Positions 52,528-60,383 of a stretch of DNA of 64,000 bases are shown one piece after another; within the stretch, counting starts at the first letter, position 1; each line of letters opens with the position of its first letter. The notes under the pieces are model-generated. The model ran no database searches, was not told the origin of the DNA, and was given only the letters and a program-made list of their open reading frames with translations. Both the position numbers and the translations under genes were made by a program. Source of the DNA: Candidatus Woesearchaeota archaeon (GTDB lineage Archaea; Nanoarchaeota; Nanoarchaeia; Woesearchaeales; JAGVZT01). Location: positions 62,001 through 126,000 of the forward strand of contig JAFCGF010000006.1 of NCBI GenBank assembly GCA_017608295.1, given 5' to 3'.

Positions 52528-52971
52528 ATGGATGAGTATATTGTAAGCATTGAGCACTGCACTGAAGACGATGAGAACCTCTATGTACGCGTTGCTGCCG
52601 ACACCCTTGAGGATGCTGTGAAGCGCGGCTTCTCCACCTATGCGCAGGAGGTCCTGGACAGATCTCACTGCATGGAGTATGCGCTGGACGAGATTGAAGC
52701 ACTTGTGGATGTGCCTGCTGTGAATGGCTATAACGCCTACGTGTTTCCCAGGTCAATCGTGCTGCCGGACGAAGATGATGATGTGTCCTGGGACCTGAAT
52801 TATCCCTTTACCCCTCCTATGAACGATATTTGGGTAAAGGCTAAGTATATCCGGCCCGGCACACCCTTGGATGGTATGACCAATAACTTTTCTGACTTGA
52901 GAAAGCAGTGTACAGTGGAAGAAGGCAGGAGAAATTATCTCGATAAGGTCTTTTCACTGGTGAAGAAGTGA
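52528..52971 (+). CDS. Acidic protein of unknown function
   Basis: A 147-residue acidic soluble protein with no recognised family. It starts MDEYIVSIEHCTEDDENLYV and has a helix near 25-60. It diverges from RuBisCO and shares its promoter region. GGTGGGAG before ATG 52528 supports the start. A role linked to RuBisCO expression or activity is possible but only from position. Confidence 0.62.
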   Translation: MDEYIVSIEHCTEDDENLYVRVAADTLEDAVKRGFSTYAQEVLDRSHCMEYALDEIEALVDVPAVNGYNAYVFPRSIVLPDEDDDVSWDLNYPFTPPMNDIWVKAKYIRPGTPLDGMTNNFSDLRKQCTVEEGRRNYLDKVFSLVKK

Positions 52972-53008
52972 AAGCGTTTCTATCAGCGTGCTGCACGCAC
53001 TAAGCCCC

Positions 53009-54358
53009 TTACTCAGGTTCCATGAGGACGAAGGTAGCGTTCTCTGGCTTGAAAAATAGAGGTAGCAGCGCATTGACCTCTTCTGGAGTGATGGTTTCGA
53101 GCCGCTCGACATAGGTGAAGTAGTCAAGGGGATTCCTGCTCTTCGCACCCCAGCTGGCGAGTTTCCCACCCATTGAAAGAATGTTTTCCTGGGCAATATC
53201 TTCGCTAAGGAGATTAACATTTCTTGCATATTCAATCTCTTCCAGCTCTAATCCTGATCCAAGAGCATTGGTGATATTATCTATGATGATTCTGCGGAAT
53301 TCTTCTGCGTTTTCGACGTCTGCTGTGATGTGCATGCATCCCCTGTCCCTCTGAGGCCAGTTGTAGCCGCTTAAGGTGCGCTCATCAAGTCCTGCTTCAA
53401 TGAGTGCTTCTCTGTTCTTAGAGCCCCTGCCAAAGAGGGCAGTGCCGATAATCGTTCCTGCTATGTGCATGTCAATGAGTTCATTCTTTGACATCTCTGT
53501 GGGTTCGAAGAGGTACTTCCATCCTCCGAGTACTTTTGGCCTCTGGACATCTGCCCTTTTGAGGGGATTATCAAAGTTGTCAGGCACGACAACACCATCT
53601 GGCTCGTCCTGCTTGACCTCTCCAGGTGGTGCAAGATAGGTTCCTTTCCCGAGTTCGTTGAGCTTTTCATTCACAATGCGCTCGAGTTCATCAATATCAA
53701 CATCTCCAGTTACGATGAGGCCCATGTTCGATGGCCTGTAGAATGTGCTGTGCAGGGAAAGGACATCATCTATAGTGATATCTGCTATGTCATCCTTTGT
53801 CCCTAGAATTGTGTGCTTGCCGCCATGAACCTGGTGCGCTTGAGCATCCCATGTAGCATATAACCATCTGCCTGAGTCATTTTCTGAGCGGGCAATTTCA
53901 TCCCCTATGGTGCCGCATTCCTTTTTGAAGCGGTCCTGCGGGAGGTAGGCAGTGAATACATAATCCAGCATGGTTGTAAGATTCTCAAGCTTATTCTGCC
54001 GTGTGGCGAACCAGTAGTTGGTGTGGTCAGTGCTCGTGTATGCGTTGACCGTGATTGCCTTGTTATTCTCCAGTTCAGTCAGGCCATCCCTAAGATTCTT
54101 TTTCGTTTTTGGAGTGTTGGTCCTGTACTTGATGGGTTTGCCGTCCTTTCCCAGGGGGGGCATGATAAATAGCACGTGTTCAAAAAAATGAGCAGATCCT
54201 GCTTGAAGCGATACTATTTCTCCACTGTCCGGGTCTTCGAACTGGAGTATGTCTCCTCCAAAAGGAGTATAGAGCTGCATATGAGCGACTGGAGATTTCC
54301 GTTTCACGACGTAGATGTTCAGCCCTGATTCAAGAGTTCTATGCTCTGTCCTGCTCAT
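53009..54358 (-). CDS. M16 zinc metallopeptidase, catalytic subunit
   Basis: A 449-residue peptidase with the inverted zinc motif H57-F-F-E-H61 (usual HXXEH) and downstream glutamates (E147/E154 in KKECGTIGDEIAR) that can supply the third ligand. It also has the two-half layout of M16B proteins. A region of about 20 residues after the motif (GKDGKPIKYRTNTPKTKK) is an insertion. It overlaps its partner by four bases. It would degrade or process peptides inside the cell. Confidence 0.9.
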   Translation of the reverse strand: MSRTEHRTLESGLNIYVVKRKSPVAHMQLYTPFGGDILQFEDPDSGEIVSLQAGSAHFFEHVLFIMPPLGKDGKPIKYRTNTPKTKKNLRDGLTELENNKAITVNAYTSTDHTNYWFATRQNKLENLTTMLDYVFTAYLPQDRFKKECGTIGDEIARSENDSGRWLYATWDAQAHQVHGGKHTILGTKDDIADITIDDVLSLHSTFYRPSNMGLIVTGDVDIDELERIVNEKLNELGKGTYLAPPGEVKQDEPDGVVVPDNFDNPLKRADVQRPKVLGGWKYLFEPTEMSKNELIDMHIAGTIIGTALFGRGSKNREALIEAGLDERTLSGYNWPQRDRGCMHITADVENAEEFRRIIIDNITNALGSGLELEEIEYARNVNLLSEDIAQENILSMGGKLASWGAKSRNPLDYFTYVERLETITPEEVNALLPLFFKPENATFVLMEPE

Positions 54359-55716
54359 TGGTCCTCACCTCCGCTGGAATAGGTGAAAATCTGGTTTATC
54401 GCCGGATTAAGATATTTTTGTGCTGCTCGCCTTCCATCCTCAGGACTGAGCCCTGCGAGAATCTTGTATCTCTCTGCCGGTGCCTGGTCTACAGTCTGAA
54501 TGATGAATTGCTTGTATGCTTCCCCTATCCTGAAGCCTGGCTGATCACAAGATACGAGATTCCTGCCACCACCTACGAGCATGCCCTCAAGCATCTGCTC
54601 CTGCATCTTCACGAATTCCTCATCAGTGAAGCCTCCTGATGCGACATGCTCGACAATTTCCTGTGTGAGCTTTGACATCTTTTCATAATTACTGGGGTCG
54701 TGCTCAGTCCGTATGGTGAATGAGTCAGTGAATCTATTGTATGATGAATTGATGCCATACACGAGGTGGTGTTCCTCTCTGATGATTTGCATCAAATACC
54801 CTGTCCAACCTCCACCGAGGATATTGTTTACTACTTTGAGAGCAGCCTTGTCTTCTGCTGTGCTTGGCGTCTCGATGAGGGGATAGGCTCGGATGAACTG
54901 CATCTGTTGGGAAGGTCCAGTTTCAGCTATTGGCATCTGCTCTGTTGACATTCTCAGTATCTCGGGCTGCTGTAGTACACTCTCTTCTCCTGTACCTTCA
55001 TATTCCTTCGCGAAATTGATGAATTGTCCTTGGATTTCATCAAGCTTTGAATCTCCTGAAAAAAGCAGGACTGGGAATGATTTGGAAAGAAGCCCTTCAT
55101 ATGCTGAGGTGAGCTTAGATAATGAGGCAGTCTGAATCATCTCCAGCTCAGCCTCCATGCTTAGGGGCTCCATCTCTGGAAAGAATCTGCTTTTGAACAG
55201 CGTATGTGCTCTTCCCGAATGATTCTTGATGTTGTCTTCAATGCCGTTGATGCATTGTTCTCTTGCTTCCTCAAGGATTCTTTCTCCGTCATCTTCAGTG
55301 AGGAGAAGTGGGGAGCTAAGAGTGTCATCAACAATACTGAACACATGTTCTAAGGTAGCTTCTCCTTTATCACCTGGGGGAATGGAGATATCCATGGTAA
55401 AGGTGAGTCTGTCCCGTGAGCGCATAGTGTACAGGCTGGGTCCATTAGTTCTGGTACTCCAATAGGCTCGAGTCAGGGCGTCGGATGAAGGGTACTTCTC
55501 ACTTCCTTTATTGATTGCAGCGAGGTAGAAATCTGTGAGGAGCTCTGCAACAGCAGCTTCTTCAGCAGTGTCGTATTCACTCACTAGGCAGAGTTTTGCC
55601 TTCTGAGTGGAGGGCTCTGCCTTATTGTGATAGGTGAGCAGACTGTCGGTTTCATGACGGGAAAATTCTGTGTCTTCAAGCATATCGACTACTGATTCGT
55701 CAAGAGGAATTGTCAT
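54355..55716 (-). CDS. M16-family peptidase, non-catalytic partner
   Basis: A 453-residue M16 protein without HXXEH. It keeps IIREEHHLVYGINSSYN, the Arg/Tyr pair that completes the active site of the partner in M16B heterodimers. The TATA-like AATTTATAAAGG (minus strand, 55737-55749) is about 27 bases upstream of ATG 55716, so this pair has its own leaderless transcript, separate from the ABC genes upstream. Confidence 0.88.
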   Translation of the reverse strand: MTIPLDESVVDMLEDTEFSRHETDSLLTYHNKAEPSTQKAKLCLVSEYDTAEEAAVAELLTDFYLAAINKGSEKYPSSDALTRAYWSTRTNGPSLYTMRSRDRLTFTMDISIPPGDKGEATLEHVFSIVDDTLSSPLLLTEDDGERILEEAREQCINGIEDNIKNHSGRAHTLFKSRFFPEMEPLSMEAELEMIQTASLSKLTSAYEGLLSKSFPVLLFSGDSKLDEIQGQFINFAKEYEGTGEESVLQQPEILRMSTEQMPIAETGPSQQMQFIRAYPLIETPSTAEDKAALKVVNNILGGGWTGYLMQIIREEHHLVYGINSSYNRFTDSFTIRTEHDPSNYEKMSKLTQEIVEHVASGGFTDEEFVKMQEQMLEGMLVGGGRNLVSCDQPGFRIGEAYKQFIIQTVDQAPAERYKILAGLSPEDGRRAAQKYLNPAINQIFTYSSGGEDQ

Positions 55717-55772
55717 ACTGTGGATAAAGATTAGTGTCCTTTATAAATTTTACCACTCAGAAGTAGAAAAAG

Positions 55773-56552
55773 TCAATGTTCCATCCTGACGAATGAGCCG
55801 CGTTCCTTTGATTTTGCGAACATCCTCTTCATGAAGAGATAGCTCACCCAGAAGAAGACGATGTTCATCCCCAGCCCGAGCAGGAGATAGTACAGGTTGA
55901 TTGTGCCGAACACCATCTGCTGCCTTGCTGCCTCGAAGACATACGTCACCGGAAACACGTAGGAGAGCCACTGTACTGCGGCGGGAAGCACATCCAGCGG
56001 GAAGAAGGCAGCAGCGATGGGCTGGACAACAAAGATGAGGCCCCAGGCGAGGCTCTGAATACTAGTGCCATGCCTGAGGATAAGTCCAAGGATAAACATG
56101 CCTGTTGTCCAGGAGAATATGAGGAAGTTGATGAAATAGAGGATGAGAATCCACCCGAAGCTGTAGATGTTGAATCCGTAGAGCAGGAAGCCAAGTCCTG
56201 CTGTCACTGTGAATATGGCAATGGCTTTTATTGCTCCTGAGAGCATCTGTCCTCCGACGAACTCTTCAAGTGTGAGTGGTGTGATGAAGAGGGAGCTGAG
56301 GCTGTGTGACCACACTTCCCACAGTGTTCCGATTGCAATGGAATAATTGCCCACCTCAATAATAATCCAGAACATATAACCCATGATGAGGGCCTGTGAT
56401 TCTATCCCTCCCTCTGTGAGGAATGAGGCAATCAGGCCGAAGACAAGGAACTGGATGATGGGAAACCATACAAGGTCAACCCACGCCTCAAGAGCGTGGT
56501 TGAGGTGATACCATGTGTGGAGCATCACAGTCTTGACTCTGTTAGGATTCAT
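55773..56552 (-). CDS. ABC-2 type transporter permease
   Basis: A 259-residue membrane protein with six segments and the ABC-2 layout (LNHALEAWVDLVWFP, GNYSIAIGTLWEVWSHSLSSLFITPLTLEEFVGGQ, VLPAAVQWLSYVFPVTYVFEAARQQ). It overlaps the ATPase gene by four bases. Such exporters move drugs, lipids or polysaccharides; the substrate is unknown. Confidence 0.92.
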   Translation of the reverse strand: MNPNRVKTVMLHTWYHLNHALEAWVDLVWFPIIQFLVFGLIASFLTEGGIESQALIMGYMFWIIIEVGNYSIAIGTLWEVWSHSLSSLFITPLTLEEFVGGQMLSGAIKAIAIFTVTAGLGFLLYGFNIYSFGWILILYFINFLIFSWTTGMFILGLILRHGTSIQSLAWGLIFVVQPIAAAFFPLDVLPAAVQWLSYVFPVTYVFEAARQQMVFGTINLYYLLLGLGMNIVFFWVSYLFMKRMFAKSKERGSFVRMEH

Positions 56553-57469
56553 TTTCTCTTCCTCGCAATGTCGAGAAATACATCCTCTAAGTCGGGCTTG
56601 TCTATCTCGATATTTGTTATCCTAATCTTGCGGTTGCTCAATCCAAAGAGCACCTTTGGAATTTTGTCTTCAGGAACTTCCACTTCAACAACTGACTTCT
56701 TGAGATGGCGGTAGGTGAACTTCTTCATCTTGAGGTATGAGGTGACTGCAGATTTCTTGCCGTCGAAAGTCAATGTGAGCGTTGCGTTGCCTGCGTGCTT
56801 GGTAAGGCCTACCGGGGTGTCGACTGCCTCAATCTTCCCGTCTGAGAGGAACATCACGCGGTCGCATATTTTCGCCACTTCAGGCATGTCATGGCTTGTG
56901 TAGAGGATTGCGGTCTTGTGCTCTTTCTGGAGCTCCCTGATGATGTCCACGACTTCCTTCTTGATCTCAGGGTCGAGTGATGCAGTGGGCTCGTCCATGA
57001 GGATTATTTTAGGGGAGTTGAGCAGCGCCTTCACAAGATGGATTCGTGTCTTTTCCCCTGAGGAGAGGTGCCAGTAGATGCTGTCGAGCAGCGGCTCGAT
57101 TTTCATCCTTTCCGCAAGCACTTCGATGCGTTCCTTCCAGTTCTTCACTTCATAGAGCCCTGAGTAGATGCGCAGGTTCTGCCGTACTGTGATGCGGTTC
57201 TGAACTTGACTATATGCCGAGGTGAAGTTGATGCGCTTGAGGCACCACTCCCTGTTTGTGTAGAAGTTCTTGCCGAAATAAGATATTGAGCCTGCTGAAG
57301 GAGTTGTGAGCCCGAGGAGCATCTGGATGGTCGTTGTTTTCCCTGCACCATTAGGTCCGAGAAGCCCAAGAACTTCTCCTTCTTTCAACTGGAAGAAGAT
57401 GTCATCCACAGCGACGAAATCATCGTAGCGCTTCGTCAGCCCCTTGACTTCAAGCACAGTCCTCCCCAT
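56549..57469 (-). CDS. ABC transporter ATP-binding protein
   Basis: A 306-residue ATPase: Walker A GPNGAGKTT near 36-44, signature HLSSGEKTRIHL, Walker B ILMDEPTASLDP, then a regulatory tail of about 80 residues (KSAVTSYLKMKKFTYRHLKK) like drug-type ABC-2 ATPases. It pairs with the permease that overlaps it. A minus-strand TATA-like GCTTTATAATAG near 57495-57506 is about 27-30 bases before the start. Confidence 0.94.
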   Translation of the reverse strand: MGRTVLEVKGLTKRYDDFVAVDDIFFQLKEGEVLGLLGPNGAGKTTTIQMLLGLTTPSAGSISYFGKNFYTNREWCLKRINFTSAYSQVQNRITVRQNLRIYSGLYEVKNWKERIEVLAERMKIEPLLDSIYWHLSSGEKTRIHLVKALLNSPKIILMDEPTASLDPEIKKEVVDIIRELQKEHKTAILYTSHDMPEVAKICDRVMFLSDGKIEAVDTPVGLTKHAGNATLTLTFDGKKSAVTSYLKMKKFTYRHLKKSVVEVEVPEDKIPKVLFGLSNRKIRITNIEIDKPDLEDVFLDIARKRK

Positions 57470-57526
57470 AGCCGGATATAATGGGCTGTGCTATTATAAA
57501 GCTAACGAGTGGAGGCTTACAGATTG

Positions 57527-57883
57527 TTAGTCTGCTACCTCTTCAGGCACATAGAATGTCACCATATCGCCCGGGAATTCGTACGGTGTGGTGTTGTGAG
57601 TGGTAAGATGTCCAAGAAAGCCCGGCAGGATGATGCCTGAATCCAGTCGAAGTAGCCCCTCGAAGTCGTCTGTTGACTGCTCAACAGCGACATACCCTTC
57701 TGGTGCGTCTGCCACCGGGCAGAATGCCACAAACAGAGTAGGTGACTGCAGGAGATCATAGTTGACGATGCCGTGCCTCTCTGCGATTCCCACAAGATAG
57801 ACTGGCACGAGTGATGTGCTGTCCAGCTCTAGCATTCCTCCTACGTCCTGTTCCAGTGCATCTAGTATCTCGTTAAGTGACAT
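57527..57883 (-). CDS. Protein of unknown function
   Basis: A 118-residue soluble protein rich in beta-type residues, with no recognised family (SLNEILDALEQDVGGML at the N-terminus, then YVAVEQSTDDFEGLLRLDSG). AAGGAGAT before the ATG supports the start. It lies 57 bases upstream of the ABC genes on the same strand, but those have their own TATA box. Confidence 0.62.
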   Translation of the reverse strand: MSLNEILDALEQDVGGMLELDSTSLVPVYLVGIAERHGIVNYDLLQSPTLFVAFCPVADAPEGYVAVEQSTDDFEGLLRLDSGIILPGFLGHLTTHNTTPYEFPGDMVTFYVPEEVAD

Positions 57884-58027
57884 GATTATCTCCTTGAGAT
57901 GGGGATTGTTAAAGCCCTTAAAAGGATATCTGCCAATGTGTGGAACAAAGGGGTGAAATATCTCACTTAAATATGCACAGGGATGAATTTATAAACAAGC
58001 ATCCCTGGTAATCTTTGGGGATGTATT

Positions 58028-58693
58028 ATGGTTGATTCAACTTTGCTGGACGATATTGTTGCTGAGCCCGGGCTTGAGCTTGAGACACTTCTTTCTGGCT
58101 ACGGTTACTCTGCTGAAGATGATTCTGAAACGTATGATGCTGTGTATGGCATTGCCGAGGAGCTCTCCGATGAGCTTGCCTATCTTACTGAACGGAAGGA
58201 AAAGTGGAAAGAGAAGGCCATCAAATTAGGTCAGAAGCTTGATTATGTGATGCCTGTTGTATGGCCTACCCTCGGCTTGGGCAGAAGAGGCGCTCTTATG
58301 GGATACGTAGCATATTCTGGTCCGGCATACCTAGCCGGTGCTGGCTTATTCATGGGCGGCGTTTTTGGTGTAATTGGCGCTGGAATCGGCGCTTTCCTGG
58401 GGATTATGATTCGTCATTACCTTAATCCTAAGGTCACTGCGCACCTTGCAGAGCGCTTTGCGGGCGGCTATCTTGAAAAGCGCTATCTGAAGAAGGCTGA
58501 AAAAGAATATGCCGGCGCACTAAGTCGCCTTGAAGAAATTGCTGCTGAACCTGAAGAGCCTGAGCCTGAACCAGAGCCAGTTGTCGAAGAGACTGTTCCA
58601 AAACCTGTTCTTCTCCTTCCTCCTCCAAAGACTGAGGAAGAAACTCCGGCAGAGCCGGTTGTCGAAGAGGAAGAAGTCGAGGAAGAGGAGTGA
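58028..58693 (+). CDS. Glycine-zipper membrane protein with Pro/Glu tail
   Basis: A 221-residue protein: an acidic N-terminus, a glycine-zipper-rich hydrophobic pair (about 95-140, PAYLAGAGLFMGGVFGVIGAG), a charged segment, and a Pro/Glu repeat tail (about 175-221, EPEEPEPEPEP, EEEEVEEEE). No family is recognised. TATA-like GAATTTATAAAC near 57984-57995 precedes it. It converges on the GH36 gene. Confidence 0.58.
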   Translation: MVDSTLLDDIVAEPGLELETLLSGYGYSAEDDSETYDAVYGIAEELSDELAYLTERKEKWKEKAIKLGQKLDYVMPVVWPTLGLGRRGALMGYVAYSGPAYLAGAGLFMGGVFGVIGAGIGAFLGIMIRHYLNPKVTAHLAERFAGGYLEKRYLKKAEKEYAGALSRLEEIAAEPEEPEPEPEPVVEETVPKPVLLLPPPKTEEETPAEPVVEEEEVEEEE

Positions 58694-58702
58694 TGACTCT
58701 TC

Positions 58703-60274
58703 TCAGTCGTCCTTCAAATAATATTCTTTGAGTTTTTCTTCTGGAAGCTCATGCAGGCAGTCTCCGATGAAGAAGGAGCCTCCGTAGCTGCTGAGTTCTT
58801 TGAAGTGTTCATCAACATGCTTTTTCGCAATGCCTGCCTTTTTGGCGGTGACCAGGCAGTCGCCGTCGTTATGCCATACTGCTCCATTAAGGAAATTCCG
58901 AGACCTCATGTTAGAGTACACCCGCTGGCAGAGCTCATTGTTGACAAGACTATTGATGATGGGAATATTGTAAATGAATGGGAACGATGTATCTATGCTG
59001 ATGCGCGCAGAATCAACCAGGCCGACTGCAGAGGAGAGGGGGGTGATGGCTGAGAGCAGATGTACATCAGGTCCTGCTGCTTCCCTTATCACTGAGAGCG
59101 TTTCTGACACCATCTCAGCTCTCGTGAGATTCCCAGGAGGGGATTCAAGATGTCCGTACATGTTCAGGAAATCAACTTTGATGAGCGAGAATCCAGATTC
59201 CACAAACCCAGCGATGCACTCTTTGATGTACTCTTTTGCATCGGGATTGGTGATGTTGAGCACAGCCATGTCATCAAAGGGCTTGTTAGGCATTATTGTG
59301 GTCAGCCTGGACGGCGGCATGGATTTGTCAGGAAGGAACCAGTCTGGATGTTGCGTGTACACTTCACTTTTCTTTGCAGCGAGGAGCGGCGCTATCCAGA
59401 TGCCTGCCTTGAAGCCGCTCTCTGAAATGGAGTCCGTGAGACTGTTGAGGCCATTTGGGAACCGGTCTGAATGTGTTTTCATCCAGTCGCCGCGTGTACA
59501 GTATCCCTCATCTATCTGCACGTACTGGATTGAGCCCTGCAAGCTGTGCTTCTCCATATGCTCAAGTTCCTTCAGGATATACTCTTCTGAGACATCCATT
59601 CCCCTTGCATAGTAAGCGCAGCATAGCGCGGATATTGGTTCTCCTTCCATGTTAAGCTCATTCCATTCAGCCAGCTTGGACGCAAAATAATCCAGATTCT
59701 CATCTTCATCGCGGAGAGAGAAGAGGATGTCTTCCAGGGATACGGATTCTCCCGGCTGCAGCTCTTTGCCGTCAAGCTGGCACGTTACCCTTACGTGGAC
59801 AGAATCTTTGCTCTCCTTCTGAACAAATATCTGTGAGAATTGATTCTGTGTTGTGAGTGCGCCGATGACTAGGGATTTTTCCTCGAACTTCAGTTCGGTG
59901 AACCACTCACTGATGAGAGATCTCTTCAGATAGCCGAAATCCTGCCGAAACGAAAAAGGATTCTGGGGAAACCATATATCCATAGGGCTCCTGCGAGTAG
60001 GCGTTATCTTGTCTACGTATTGGCACTCACTCGTGCTGAGCAGGCCGTTCTTCAGCACTTTTTCAGGGAGAACAGGAAGGGAGAAATCTGCGAGGATGAC
60101 TGAGTTTATTTTGATATTCTTCTGCGTGGTGTTGCGCACCTCTCCAGAAATCACATAGGTACCTTCACCTAGCTTTGTCTTTGAAATGTGAAGACTGCCG
60201 TCTTCAAGGACCTCACCTCTCTCAAGGAGAACCTCGCTATTGATGTCAGACAGGAAACCGTCAAGAGCTCCCAT
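58703..60274 (-). CDS. Alpha-galactosidase-like glycoside hydrolase (GH36/clan D)
   Basis: A 523-residue enzyme with an N-terminal beta domain (1-205) and a TIM barrel. IQIDEGYCTRGDW fits the strand-ending motif of the family, D368 in LIKVDF is the probable nucleophile, and D428 in SARISIDTSF the probable acid/base. It would release alpha-galactose or related sugars. No signal peptide is seen, so it is probably intracellular. TATA-like GTATTTATAATCC near 60300-60313 and GAGGGGTT before ATG support the start. Confidence 0.87.
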   Translation of the reverse strand: MGALDGFLSDINSEVLLERGEVLEDGSLHISKTKLGEGTYVISGEVRNTTQKNIKINSVILADFSLPVLPEKVLKNGLLSTSECQYVDKITPTRRSPMDIWFPQNPFSFRQDFGYLKRSLISEWFTELKFEEKSLVIGALTTQNQFSQIFVQKESKDSVHVRVTCQLDGKELQPGESVSLEDILFSLRDEDENLDYFASKLAEWNELNMEGEPISALCCAYYARGMDVSEEYILKELEHMEKHSLQGSIQYVQIDEGYCTRGDWMKTHSDRFPNGLNSLTDSISESGFKAGIWIAPLLAAKKSEVYTQHPDWFLPDKSMPPSRLTTIMPNKPFDDMAVLNITNPDAKEYIKECIAGFVESGFSLIKVDFLNMYGHLESPPGNLTRAEMVSETLSVIREAAGPDVHLLSAITPLSSAVGLVDSARISIDTSFPFIYNIPIINSLVNNELCQRVYSNMRSRNFLNGAVWHNDGDCLVTAKKAGIAKKHVDEHFKELSSYGGSFFIGDCLHELPEEKLKEYYLKDD

Positions 60275-60383
60275 AACCCCTCGCTCTACAATAACGCTTG
60301 AGGATTATAAATACTTCTTTTACCTATCTCAAGATACGATTATAATCGCTGGCTCTCTGAATGACGTACTTGTCCTGTTGGCC

